64,000 bases of DNA from Akkermansiaceae bacterium UBA2381 (GTDB taxonomy: Bacteria > Verrucomicrobiota > Verrucomicrobiia > Verrucomicrobiales > DEV007): positions 154,545 through 218,544 of the forward strand of contig DDSV01000036.1 in NCBI GenBank assembly GCA_002344215.1, in the 5' to 3' direction. Shown piece by piece: positions 26,263-33,726 of the stretch; position 1 is the stretch's first letter, and each line of letters starts with the position of its first letter. The position numbers and the translations under genes are program-made. Below the pieces are notes generated by a model. The model was not told where the DNA came from, made no database searches, and was given only the letters and a program-made list of their open reading frames with translations.

Positions 26263-27306
26263 TTACCGCTCCGCGGTGAGTTCAATCACCTTCCGGATCA
26301 CATCTTCAATTGAAATCCCCTCGGCCTCGGCGCGGTAGTTGGTGAGGATGCGGTGGCGCAGGACAGGCGCGGCCATGGCGCGGATGTCCTCGAAAGTGAC
26401 GTGTGACCGTCCTTCGAGCAGGGCACGCGTTTTCCCCCCCAGAACGAGGCTCTGCCCGGCGCGGGTTCCTGCTCCCCAGTTCACCCACTGATTGATGTAG
26501 TCGCTCGAGTGCGGCTGCCCGGGGCGGGAGTTTGCGGCAATTTTCACCGCATAGCGAACGACTTCCTCGGCGATCGGGACCCGGCGGACCACCGCGTGAC
26601 ATTTCAGGAGATCCGCGCCCGAGAAGACAGCGTTCACTTCCTCAGGGCCCTCTCCGGTGGTCTGGGAAACGACGGCGACCTCATCGTCTTCGCTGAGGTA
26701 ATCAATGACAATGTTGAACATGAAACGGTCCAACTGAGCCTCGGGCAGGGGGTAGGTGCCCTCCATCTCAATGGGGTTCTGAGTCGCGAGGACGAAGAAG
26801 GGCTTGTCGAGTTTCAGGCTTTGCCCGGCCACGGTGACCTGTTTTTCCTGCATGGCCTCGAGCAGTGCAGCCTGAGTCTTCGGGGGGGTCCGGTTAATTT
26901 CGTCGGCAAGGATGAGGTTCGCGAAGATCGGGCCACGGTTGAAGACGAGTTCCCGCTTGCCTTCGGCCGTCTCTTCGAGAATCTCCGTTCCGGTGATGTC
27001 CGAGGGCATCAGATCGGGGGTGAACTGGATGCGGTTGAAGGAAAGGTCGAACACTTTGGCGAGGGTGCTCACGAGGAGGGTTTTCGCCAGGCCCGGGGCT
27101 CCGGTGACGAGGCAGTGGCCTCCGGCAAGCAGGGCGATCAGCATCTGGTCCACGACCTCATTCTGGCCGATGATGACTTTGCGCAGCTCCTTTCCGATGA
27201 CGGCCCGCGCCGAGGCCAGTTTTCCGGCCATCTCCTCCTCAAAGTCCCTGGTCGGGGAGGGCTCAATGTCGGTTTCACTTAACGAGGGGGAGGAATCGTC
27301 GCTCAT
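26263..27306 (-). CDS. MoxR family AAA+ ATPase
   Basis: A 347-residue AAA ATPase. Walker A is GAPGLAKT near residue 84, Walker B is LILADEINR near 141, sensor 1 lies in VLATQNPIEMEGTYPLPEAQLDRF, and the C-terminal lid has THRILTNYRAEAEG-like Arg and Thr positions. The start is the ATG at 27306; the in-frame codon at 27330 adds eight residues of no family pattern. MoxR proteins act as chaperone-like ATPases with vWA or DUF58 partners, and the adjacent DUF58 gene fits that. Confidence 0.9.
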   Translation of the reverse strand: MSDDSSPSLSETDIEPSPTRDFEEEMAGKLASARAVIGKELRKVIIGQNEVVDQMLIALLAGGHCLVTGAPGLAKTLLVSTLAKVFDLSFNRIQFTPDLMPSDITGTEILEETAEGKRELVFNRGPIFANLILADEINRTPPKTQAALLEAMQEKQVTVAGQSLKLDKPFFVLATQNPIEMEGTYPLPEAQLDRFMFNIVIDYLSEDDEVAVVSQTTGEGPEEVNAVFSGADLLKCHAVVRRVPIAEEVVRYAVKIAANSRPGQPHSSDYINQWVNWGAGTRAGQSLVLGGKTRALLEGRSHVTFEDIRAMAAPVLRHRILTNYRAEAEGISIEDVIRKVIELTAER

Positions 27307-27393
27307 ATCAGATCTGAAGGTGCTCCGCACCGGGTGCGTTACGTTAGCGGGAAGCGTGCTCGGGGGGAAAGGAAAAATATCGCCGGAACACGT

Positions 27394-27410
27394 GAGGCTT
27401 GCTAAGCCTC
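27394..27410. other. Perfect short palindrome upstream of the thioredoxin-like gene
   Basis: GAGGCTT and AAGCCTC pair perfectly around a 3-base loop. It lies in the divergent gap between the MoxR and thioredoxin-like genes, 25 bases before the latter start, and could be an operator. Confidence 0.35.
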
Positions 27411-27434
27411 CGTCCTATCTGTTCAAATACGACG

Positions 27435-28316
27435 ATGAACGTTCGACCGCTTCTCTCCATTGTGCTTGGCATTGCCTTGTCTGGATGCAAACCGGCGCTG
27501 CGACGCGAGCTTGCCGGGGAGCCGGACGTGCCTGAAGCGCCTGTTCTCTTGGAACATCCGGCGGAGGCGTCGGCTCCGCAGATCCCGCCGGCCAAAGCGC
27601 CCCAGTTTCCGGTGCGACGAACGCTTTATAATCCGCGTGGTAAAGCAATCGAGGGTGAAGTGTTGGCAAAAGACGGGGAAAGGATTGCATTTCTGCGAGA
27701 CGCGGACGGAGGGAGATTCTTGATCGAAATTTATCAGTTGAGTATCGACGACCAGCTCTTTCTCGGAAACCTGGAAGATGAAGGTTTGGAGATCATTCAG
27801 GCAATTGCGGCCGAAAGTGAAAGTACCGGAGCGACGGGTAAGGTTGCAAAGAACGAAGGGTCATCAAATCGGCCGCTAATTGAGCGGGAGATCCAGTGGC
27901 ATGAGAACCTCGAAACCGCCTTGCAGGCGAGTCTTCAATCAGGTCGGAACCTAATGGTAGTTGTTACAGGAGATATCGATATCAACCCGGCTGAACTTCA
28001 GGTTGATCTCTTCAGCGAGTCATCAAAACAGAGTTCCGAGAGCCTTATTCGTACGGTGCTAAAAGACACTTCCTTCCTGGGATTTGTGAATGAGAACTTC
28101 GAAGCGGTTCATCTGAGCTACCTCTATTCGAACAAATTTACCCAGGAACAATATGAGGAGGTGATTGATATGGCTCAGATGTGGGAGATGAAAACTTTTC
28201 CCACTATATTGTTCATCAATTCTGAAAAAACCGAGGTGGGCCGCATCGTGGGTTACGATCGCCGTGGCCCCAATTTGCTTCGGGAAAGGATTGAGTCTCT
28301 GTTGAAGATTGAGTGA
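27435..28316 (+). CDS. Lipoprotein with SHD1-like and thioredoxin-like regions
   Basis: A 293-residue predicted lipoprotein: lipobox LSGC with Cys18. After a Pro/Ala linker, the segment RTLYNPRGKAIEGEVLAKDG to YQLSIDDQLFL resembles the SLA1 homology domain 1 module that is common in PVC secreted proteins. The C-terminal part (NLETALQASLQSGRNLMVVVTG, FVNENFEAVHLSY, KTFPTILFINSEKTEVGRIVGYD) has thioredoxin-fold order, including the cis-Pro loop TFP, but no CxxC, so it is not a redox enzyme. The ATG at 27435 is chosen for its signal peptide over an upstream in-frame start at 27399. It is more likely a binding or scaffold protein at the inner or outer membrane. Confidence 0.65.
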   Translation: MNVRPLLSIVLGIALSGCKPALRRELAGEPDVPEAPVLLEHPAEASAPQIPPAKAPQFPVRRTLYNPRGKAIEGEVLAKDGERIAFLRDADGGRFLIEIYQLSIDDQLFLGNLEDEGLEIIQAIAAESESTGATGKVAKNEGSSNRPLIEREIQWHENLETALQASLQSGRNLMVVVTGDIDINPAELQVDLFSESSKQSSESLIRTVLKDTSFLGFVNENFEAVHLSYLYSNKFTQEQYEEVIDMAQMWEMKTFPTILFINSEKTEVGRIVGYDRRGPNLLRERIESLLKIE

Positions 28317-28389
28317 GGGGTGAGTGTGGCGATCCAGCGGAAGGATCCTGTTCCGGGGATGAGTTGAGAATTTCTCCCGCCAAAAACCG

Positions 28390-28417
28390 TTGCAAAATTT
28401 TTATTCGGACTTAGAGT
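28390..28417 (+). promoter_or_regulatory. rpmI promoter, near-leaderless
   Basis: TTGCAA (28390-28395), 16-base spacer, TAGAGT (28412-28417). The ATG of rpmI starts 9 bases after the -10 box, leaving a leader of about 3 bases at most. Confidence 0.5.
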
Positions 28418-28426
28418 TGGCCCGCT

Positions 28427-28642
28427 ATGGCAAGAGTCGCTGGAAAAGCCAAAACACGAAAAGGGGTCGCCAAAAGATTTAAGGTGACCGGCAGTGGTAG
28501 GATTTTGCGTCGGAAACAGGGAAAAAGACACCTGAACCGCCGCAAAAATTCCAAGCGTCTTCGCCGTCTCGGACAGTCCGCATTGGTCTCTCCGGCAGAT
28601 GAGAAGAACGTGAAGATGAACATGCCTTTCTGCGGCAAATAA
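28427..28642 (+). CDS. rpmI: 50S ribosomal protein L35
   Basis: A 71-residue, strongly basic ribosomal protein. The opening of family type is KAKTRKGVAKRFKVTGSGRI, then RRKQGKRHLNRRKNSKRLRRLGQSALVS, and the ending is NVKMNMPFCGK; all match L35. It binds 23S rRNA in the large subunit. In most bacteria infC precedes rpmI; here the gene upstream is an unrelated lipoprotein, so infC has been separated. rplT follows after 152 bases, a longer gap than usual. Confidence 0.95.
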   Translation: MARVAGKAKTRKGVAKRFKVTGSGRILRRKQGKRHLNRRKNSKRLRRLGQSALVSPADEKNVKMNMPFCGK

Positions 28643-28794
28643 GTCGCAGTAGGGGCGTTCTACCGCTCGAACCGGAAAATCCGGTTCACAATTGAGCTGA
28701 CTGGTGGCGCGGCGGAAACGCCTACCGTCACCTGATGAGGAGGTGAGTCAGCCGGTTGAAATAAAAACAACAACCCACTCAGAGGAAATACCAA
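28643..28794 (+). promoter_or_regulatory. rpmI-rplT spacer with alternative stem-loops
   Basis: The 152-base spacer contains a perfect hairpin (GAACCGGA 28669-28676, TCCGGTTC 28680-28687), a second one (TCACCT/AGGTGA, near 28728-28745) and a CCGGTT at 28752-28757 that could pair instead with the first arm. Mutually exclusive pairings of this kind are consistent with L20 autogenous control, which in other bacteria acts on structured RNA near these genes. This is inference. A Shine-Dalgarno-like AGAGGA precedes rplT. Confidence 0.4.
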
Positions 28795-29172
28795 ATGCCA
28801 CGTGCAACCAACTCGCCTGCAAGCCGCAAGCGCCGCAAACGTATCCTGATGAAGGCCAAAGGCTTTCGCGGGGGACGTTCCAAGCTGTTTCGTACAGCCA
28901 AAGACTCCGTCTACAAGGCCATGCAATGGGCCTACCGTGACCGCAAAGTGCGCAAGCGCACCTTCCGCGGTCTCTGGATTCAGCGGATCAACGCCGCCGC
29001 CAAACTCAATGGAATGACCTACTCCCGTTTTATGGAGGGTCTCAAGGCCGCTGAGATCGAGCTCGACCGCAAAGTCCTCTCCGACCTCGCGATCACCGAT
29101 GCCGATGCCTTCAAGGCTCTCGTCGGAAAAGCGGCGGAAGCCCTTGAAAACAAGGCAAAGCAGACCGCCTGA
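28795..29172 (+). CDS. rplT: 50S ribosomal protein L20
   Basis: A 125-residue basic ribosomal protein needed for early assembly of the large subunit and, in many bacteria, an autogenous regulator of its own operon. The motifs PRATNSPASRKRRKRILMKAKGFRGGRSKLFRTAKDSVYKAMQWAYRDRKVRKRTFRGLWIQRINAA are canonical as a continuous family core; length is slightly above the usual 117-120. A strong intrinsic terminator follows, and the next gene is an unrelated STAND ATPase rather than pheS. Confidence 0.95.
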   Translation: MPRATNSPASRKRRKRILMKAKGFRGGRSKLFRTAKDSVYKAMQWAYRDRKVRKRTFRGLWIQRINAAAKLNGMTYSRFMEGLKAAEIELDRKVLSDLAITDADAFKALVGKAAEALENKAKQTA

Positions 29173-29204
29173 TCGGCGGTCTCAACGAAGAATCGACGAT
29201 TTTG

Positions 29205-29241
29205 AAAACCGGTTTCTTGCTCTGCAAGCGACCGGTTTTTT
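29205..29241 (+). terminator. Intrinsic terminator after rplT
   Basis: AAAACCGGT (29205-29213) and ACCGGTTTT (29231-29239) form the stem, with an inner CTTGC/GCAAG pair, followed by further T. It ends the rpmI-rplT transcript before the STAND gene. Confidence 0.85.
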
Positions 29242-29359
29242 CGTTTACGGGTGGGGATGAACTTCACCGGATTGAGTGAAATCGGGCTGATTTCCCTCTT
29301 GGCCCTTTCCTTCGGATTGGTGTAGTTCTTTCGTGCCCGCAGTTTGGGATGCCGCGACC

Positions 29360-32300
29360 ATGAATACAAAAAGTCTCATTCGCGGAGCCGCTTGGACCAC
29401 TTGGGTGGGAAGTGTCATTTTTACCAAGGGGGCGACCGCCCCGGTGGCTCCTTTTGTCGAGGCCCTTGCTGATCGGGCGGACGATCTTTTGTCTAGCATT
29501 ATTGCGAACTGGGTTTCGGAGGACCTTCGCTCCGAGAACCTCGATCCCGGTTCATTGGATGCGAACGGGCACCTTGAGAATCTCGTCGTTTTGGCCATTC
29601 AGGGTGTTGTCCACAACCTCCCGAAACACGATCCCCGGGCGAAATCTCATGGGAAAACTTGCAAGGACCTCGGCAAAGCTTTGGGGAAAACATGGCCGAC
29701 CCTGAACTTGCTGAATCGCCCGGTTCCCGATAGTCATCCGTCTCCGACCGGAGAATCGAGCTCCTGGGTCTCAGAGACCTTGGCCGATCTCGGTGTGGAA
29801 AGGCTGCACCGGATTGTCGTCGCGCATGTCACCGCACCTGCCGAGACAACTGTCTTCTCCGTCGAGGTTTGGGAGAATATCATCCGTACCGCATGGGCCG
29901 GAACGAAGCCACTCGATCCCGATCTTTTGAAGGCCTGCGCGGAGGCCCTGCACCGGCATCTCGGCCACTATTTCTACGAAACGACGAAGGCCGCTGCGGG
30001 TCGTTTCCCCGAGGCTTACGCGGGTGTCCAGCTCAGCATCCTCGGCGAGCAGACCGAGTTGCTCCGCGACCTCCACCAGTTTTCCAACGGATTGGCGCTG
30101 TGGCTCGGTGGCCGCTTTGACGAAATCGCCCGGGCGTTCGCACAGCAGACTATGAGCTTTTCCGAGATGGTCGCGGATCGGACGGAGAGTGTTGAGGTCA
30201 GGTCGCGGCTAGCTCAGATCATCGACGAGTTCCACCCTGATCTGCGAAAGGCCTTGGTGGAGATTCGCGAGGACACCACCGCCATCAAAGATGACACCTC
30301 CGCCATCCTCGCCTTCCTGCGGGATCAATCGCTCACCGTGGCGGCGGGTGTTGTGATCCAGTCACCGCGCCACCTACCCCAGCCAGCGAAGGCGTTGTTT
30401 GGTCGACAGGAGGATCTTGATCGTTTGTTGCCGCTCTTCCGCTCTCATCGTCGACTAGCCCTCACCGGGCCGGGTGGCCTCGGCAAGACCTCCCTCGCTG
30501 CGGCCTTGATCGAGCGTTTCGAGCGCGAGGAGGGGACTGCAGCAACGGTGGGCGGCATTTTTTCCCACGATTTCTACCGGCATCCCGGCCTCGGCGATTT
30601 TGTCGAAGGCATCCTGCGGCAGGCCGGAATCGCCAGTGAAGATCCGGCGCGCCAGCCCGCTCTCGCCGCCTACGCATTGAGACAGCCGGGCGTTCTTCTC
30701 TATCTTGAGGGAGCTGAGAAGCTCGACGTTATCGCCGAACTCCTCGAGTTTCTCGACGATTCCACCCGCCTCCTCGTCACAACCCGCGATCCCCGGCAGG
30801 CCGAGGGCATGGAGGCCTATCCCGTTGAACCCATCTCCGAGGAGGAGGCGGCGCGGGCCATCCACTGGCACGCCGCGCACCGTCCTCGTTCGCAGCGTGC
30901 CGGGCCGTGGCCACATGGGAAGGATCTGCCCGGATGGCGCGACCTCGCGAGGGACCTCGGTGGGCATCCGCTCGCCTGCGTCATTGCCGGAGATCATTGC
31001 GGGCGCTTCACCTTAGCGCCTCACGCCCTTTACGACCAATTGCGCGAGCGAGGGCTGCAAATCCTGAACTCTGGCGACGATAGCAAACACAATCTCGACG
31101 TGCTGTTCCGCCAGAGCGCCGAAGCGATCCGTGGACTCTCCCCCGGCGACCCCAGCCCGGCGCTGATGGCCTGGCTCTTACTCTGCCTCGGCGGCACAAA
31201 TCCCACCCCCACAAGCATCCTCGAAGCTTTCGGCCTAGTGTCGGTCGAGGAGTCTATGCGTCCGCTTCTGGATTTGGAGCTGGCTTGGAGCATCGAGGTC
31301 GCGGCGGAGCGGGACGGAGTGATGGAGATCGGCTACGCCCTCAGCCATGCCTTGCTCGGGGAGTGGGGTCGCCGCGGGTTGGCCGAGTTTGGATGCGGGG
31401 TGGAGGTGCTGTTGGTGTCGGCGATGAGATGGGGCCTGGCTTTTTTCGATGCCGTAGAGATTAGTGCTAGGGTCCCAGGTGGATGGGACCGATACATCGT
31501 AATCTTGCCGCTTGCTGAAAGTTTGCTTAAGGAAGTTGAGAGCATCAATGGTATCCCAACAGATATTCTTGAGTTGTTCTACTACCTTCCTGGTCTAATG
31601 GGACTACATCATGCGCGCTACCTTTCGGCGGAGCCCCATTATCGTCGTTGCGTTGATGCGGTAGAGCGTTTGGACGGTCAGGACTCCGCCAGCTTGGCGC
31701 GGGCGTTGAGCAATTTGGCAACTTTGCTGCAAACTACAAACCGATTGGCGGAGGCAGAGCCACTAATGATGCGCGCACTAACAATCACTGAAGTTTGTTA
31801 CGGGAAAAACCACCCCATCGTAGCGATTTGTCTGAATAATCTCGCAACAATGCTGCAAGCGACGAATCGGCTGGCTGAGGCTGAGTCTCTATTGAGACGC
31901 TCGTTGGCCATAGCGGAGGCAAACTACGGAGCGAGCCACGCAGAGGTGGCAGTTCCCCTGAGCAACCTTGCGCAATTGTTGCAAAGCGGGAACCGTACGG
32001 ACGAGGCCGAGACACTCATGCGGCGTGCACTCGCCATCGACGGGGAGACCCATGGAGCAAATCATCCGAACGTAGCGATTCGCCTCGGCAATCTGGCAAC
32101 CTTGCTGCAAGCGACGAACCGATTGCCTGAAGCAGAGCGACTAATGAGGTGGGCCCTCGCCATCGCTGAGGCAAACTTCGGGCCAGACCATCCAGCCGTG
32201 GCGATCAACCTGAGCAATCTTGGTAGCTTGCTGCAAGAAACGAACCGACTAACGGAAGCCGAGGCACTGGCGCGTCGTGCATTGGCGATTCATGAAGCTA

Positions 32301-33082
32301 CCGAAGGGGTCGACCATCCAAATGTAGCGAGAAGTCTGGGTAATCTTGGGGGCTTACTGCAAGCCACAAATCGGTTGACTGAAGCAGAGCCGCTGTTCCG
32401 GCGTGCGCTGGCGATCAGCGAGAGCAGTTATGGCTCGAACCATCCAGAAGTCGCGAGAGACTTGGCCAATCTTGCAGGCATTCTTGGCAAAACGAGCCGT
32501 CACGTTGCGGCTGAACCCCTGATTAAGCGCTCACTCTCGATAATCGAAGCCAGCTATGGAGGGAGTCATCCAGAGGTGGCAAATTGTCTGAGCAATCTTG
32601 CGAGCTTGCTGCTCGCTACCAACCGGGAGTCTGAGGCAGAGCCCATGTTTACGCGCGCGTTGGCTATTGATGAAGGATCCTTCGGGATCAACCACCCGAG
32701 AGTGGCGAGATCTCTTGGCAATCTCGCGTCAATTTTGTATTCGATGAGGCGTATGGCCGAGGCCGAGCCGTTGCTCAGGCGTGCTCTCTCCATCGACGAG
32801 GCAACCTATGGGGCGAACCACCCGGATGTCGCGAGAGATCTGAACAATCTGGCGAGCTTGCTGCAGGCGACGAATCGTCCGGAGGAAGCAGAGCTGTTGA
32901 TGCGAAGACAATTGGGAATTATTCTCGACTTTACTCGCGCGACGGGTCATCAGCACCCGCATCTGGATTCCGCCATCGCCAACTACGTCCAGTTACTCGT
33001 ATCAATCGGCCGCAGCGAAGCCGAGATCCAAGCAATTCTGCTGGAACTGGAACCAGAGTTCGTCCCGGATTCCCTCGACTGA
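29360..33082 (+). CDS. NB-ARC STAND ATPase with long TPR array
   Basis: A 1,240-residue signal-transduction ATPase. About the first 330 residues have no domain I recognise (mostly helical, with VRSRLAQIIDEFHPDLRKAL near the end) and are the likely effector or linker. The NB-ARC module begins with the P-loop GPGGLGKT at 370-377, has a Walker B-like LLYLEGAEKLD near 445, a sensor LLVTTRDP near 472 and a GHPLA motif near 535. A winged-helix region then leads into about eleven tetratricopeptide units of 42 residues (kinesin light chain/TPR_12 type, HPxVAxxLxNLAxLLQATNR) from about nucleotide 31680. The ATG at 29360 is preferred to a GTG at 29333. STAND proteins of this build sense ligands and trigger downstream responses, and some defend against phage. 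It sits between rplT and pheS. Confidence 0.85.
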   Translation: MNTKSLIRGAAWTTWVGSVIFTKGATAPVAPFVEALADRADDLLSSIIANWVSEDLRSENLDPGSLDANGHLENLVVLAIQGVVHNLPKHDPRAKSHGKTCKDLGKALGKTWPTLNLLNRPVPDSHPSPTGESSSWVSETLADLGVERLHRIVVAHVTAPAETTVFSVEVWENIIRTAWAGTKPLDPDLLKACAEALHRHLGHYFYETTKAAAGRFPEAYAGVQLSILGEQTELLRDLHQFSNGLALWLGGRFDEIARAFAQQTMSFSEMVADRTESVEVRSRLAQIIDEFHPDLRKALVEIREDTTAIKDDTSAILAFLRDQSLTVAAGVVIQSPRHLPQPAKALFGRQEDLDRLLPLFRSHRRLALTGPGGLGKTSLAAALIERFEREEGTAATVGGIFSHDFYRHPGLGDFVEGILRQAGIASEDPARQPALAAYALRQPGVLLYLEGAEKLDVIAELLEFLDDSTRLLVTTRDPRQAEGMEAYPVEPISEEEAARAIHWHAAHRPRSQRAGPWPHGKDLPGWRDLARDLGGHPLACVIAGDHCGRFTLAPHALYDQLRERGLQILNSGDDSKHNLDVLFRQSAEAIRGLSPGDPSPALMAWLLLCLGGTNPTPTSILEAFGLVSVEESMRPLLDLELAWSIEVAAERDGVMEIGYALSHALLGEWGRRGLAEFGCGVEVLLVSAMRWGLAFFDAVEISARVPGGWDRYIVILPLAESLLKEVESINGIPTDILELFYYLPGLMGLHHARYLSAEPHYRRCVDAVERLDGQDSASLARALSNLATLLQTTNRLAEAEPLMMRALTITEVCYGKNHPIVAICLNNLATMLQATNRLAEAESLLRRSLAIAEANYGASHAEVAVPLSNLAQLLQSGNRTDEAETLMRRALAIDGETHGANHPNVAIRLGNLATLLQATNRLPEAERLMRWALAIAEANFGPDHPAVAINLSNLGSLLQETNRLTEAEALARRALAIHEATEGVDHPNVARSLGNLGGLLQATNRLTEAEPLFRRALAISESSYGSNHPEVARDLANLAGILGKTSRHVAAEPLIKRSLSIIEASYGGSHPEVANCLSNLASLLLATNRESEAEPMFTRALAIDEGSFGINHPRVARSLGNLASILYSMRRMAEAEPLLRRALSIDEATYGANHPDVARDLNNLASLLQATNRPEEAELLMRRQLGIILDFTRATGHQHPHLDSAIANYVQLLVSIGRSEAEIQAILLELEPEFVPDSLD
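31680..33010 (+). repeat. Coding tandem repeat, 126-base units (TPR)
   Basis: About ten consecutive 126-base units encode the TPR array of the STAND protein. Shared DNA words such as TTGCTGCAAGC and ACGAACCG/ACGAATCG recur at the same place in units, which points to internal duplication or gene conversion. Base composition from about 31430 onwards is less GC-rich than in the first 2 kb of the gene. Confidence 0.8.
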
Positions 33083-33108
33083 GACCTGACTACCCGACCA
33101 CGCGAACA

Positions 33109-33137
33109 TTGACGCTAGCTCGGAACAACTGTAAGCT
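33109..33137 (+). promoter_or_regulatory. Promoter of the toxin-antitoxin pair
   Basis: TTGACG (33109-33114), 17-base spacer, TAAGCT (33132-33137). The antitoxin ATG is 6 bases after the -10 box, so the transcript is probably leaderless. Confidence 0.5.
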
Positions 33138-33143
33138 CCCCTC

Positions 33144-33368
33144 ATGATCGTCGAACAACTTCCCGAGGTTCAAAAGTTGTCCCCAGAAATGAAGCTGGCG
33201 CTGGCGGCGGAGCTTTTTGAGGAGGCGGCGGACTGGAGTTCAGAAGATGCCGATCCTGAGTTATTGGCCATTCTAAATGAACGCCTTGTCGAATATCGGG
33301 CGAACCAAGGGGCTTCTTCGCCCTGGTCTGAAGTGAAAGCGAGAATTCTCCGCGGCCGTGACTCCTGA
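33144..33368 (+). CDS. Addiction-module antitoxin component
   Basis: A 74-residue acidic protein of the putative addiction module component type (family related to TIGR02574). It has a LSPEMKLALAAELFEEAADW N-terminal helix and the C-terminal W-x-x-V-K-x-x-I pattern (PWSEVKARIL) that marks the group and binds the toxin. It overlaps the toxin start by 11 bases, as in many type II modules, and has its own promoter at 33109. It probably neutralises the ParE/RelE-type toxin and represses the operon. Confidence 0.78.
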   Translation: MIVEQLPEVQKLSPEMKLALAAELFEEAADWSSEDADPELLAILNERLVEYRANQGASSPWSEVKARILRGRDS

Positions 33369-33684
33369 ACCCATCTGGACGGCTCGCGCCGAGGCCGACC
33401 TGATTTTTGTTTTTTCGTGCCTCGAGGAGGTCGGGGAAGGATCGGGGGTCGTGCTCCTCGAAATGATTGACTCGTCTTTGCGCCTCCTGCGAGTCATGCC
33501 CGAAATGGCACCACTCTGGGCCGAACCTTATCGCAGGTTGGTGTTGAAGAATCCCCGTTTTGGCCTTTTCTACACGCCGGAGACTCGGGGACTCGTGGTC
33601 CATGCCGTTTGCGACCTGCGACAGGATCGGGAAACGATCCTGAGGCACTTACGACTTCCCCTTGAAAAGCCCCGCCCCGACTAG
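33358..33684 (+). CDS. ParE/RelE family toxin
   Basis: A 108-residue protein of the ParE/RelE superfamily, starting at GTG inside the antitoxin 3' end. The pattern is typical: an N-terminal helical hairpin (IWTARAEADLIFVFSCLEE), then RRLVLKNPRFGLFYTPETRGLVVHAVCDLRQDRETILRHL, with the strand-rich core and the RxxYxx-like region degenerate to RFGLFY. Whether it targets gyrase (ParE) or mRNA in the ribosome (RelE) cannot be read from the sequence. It sits between the STAND gene and pheS. Confidence 0.78.
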   Translation: MTPEPIWTARAEADLIFVFSCLEEVGEGSGVVLLEMIDSSLRLLRVMPEMAPLWAEPYRRLVLKNPRFGLFYTPETRGLVVHAVCDLRQDRETILRHLRLPLEKPRPD

Positions 33685-33726
33685 ACCCTCTCAGGTCACC
33701 GACCCAACCCTCTCAGATCTTTTGCC

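Noticed and set aside
28725..28760. CTGATGAG followed by GTTGAAA in the rpmI-rplT spacer, resembling a hammerhead ribozyme core
   Set aside because: The bases between the two core parts do not form the required stem II hairpin, and no matching cleavage site was found.
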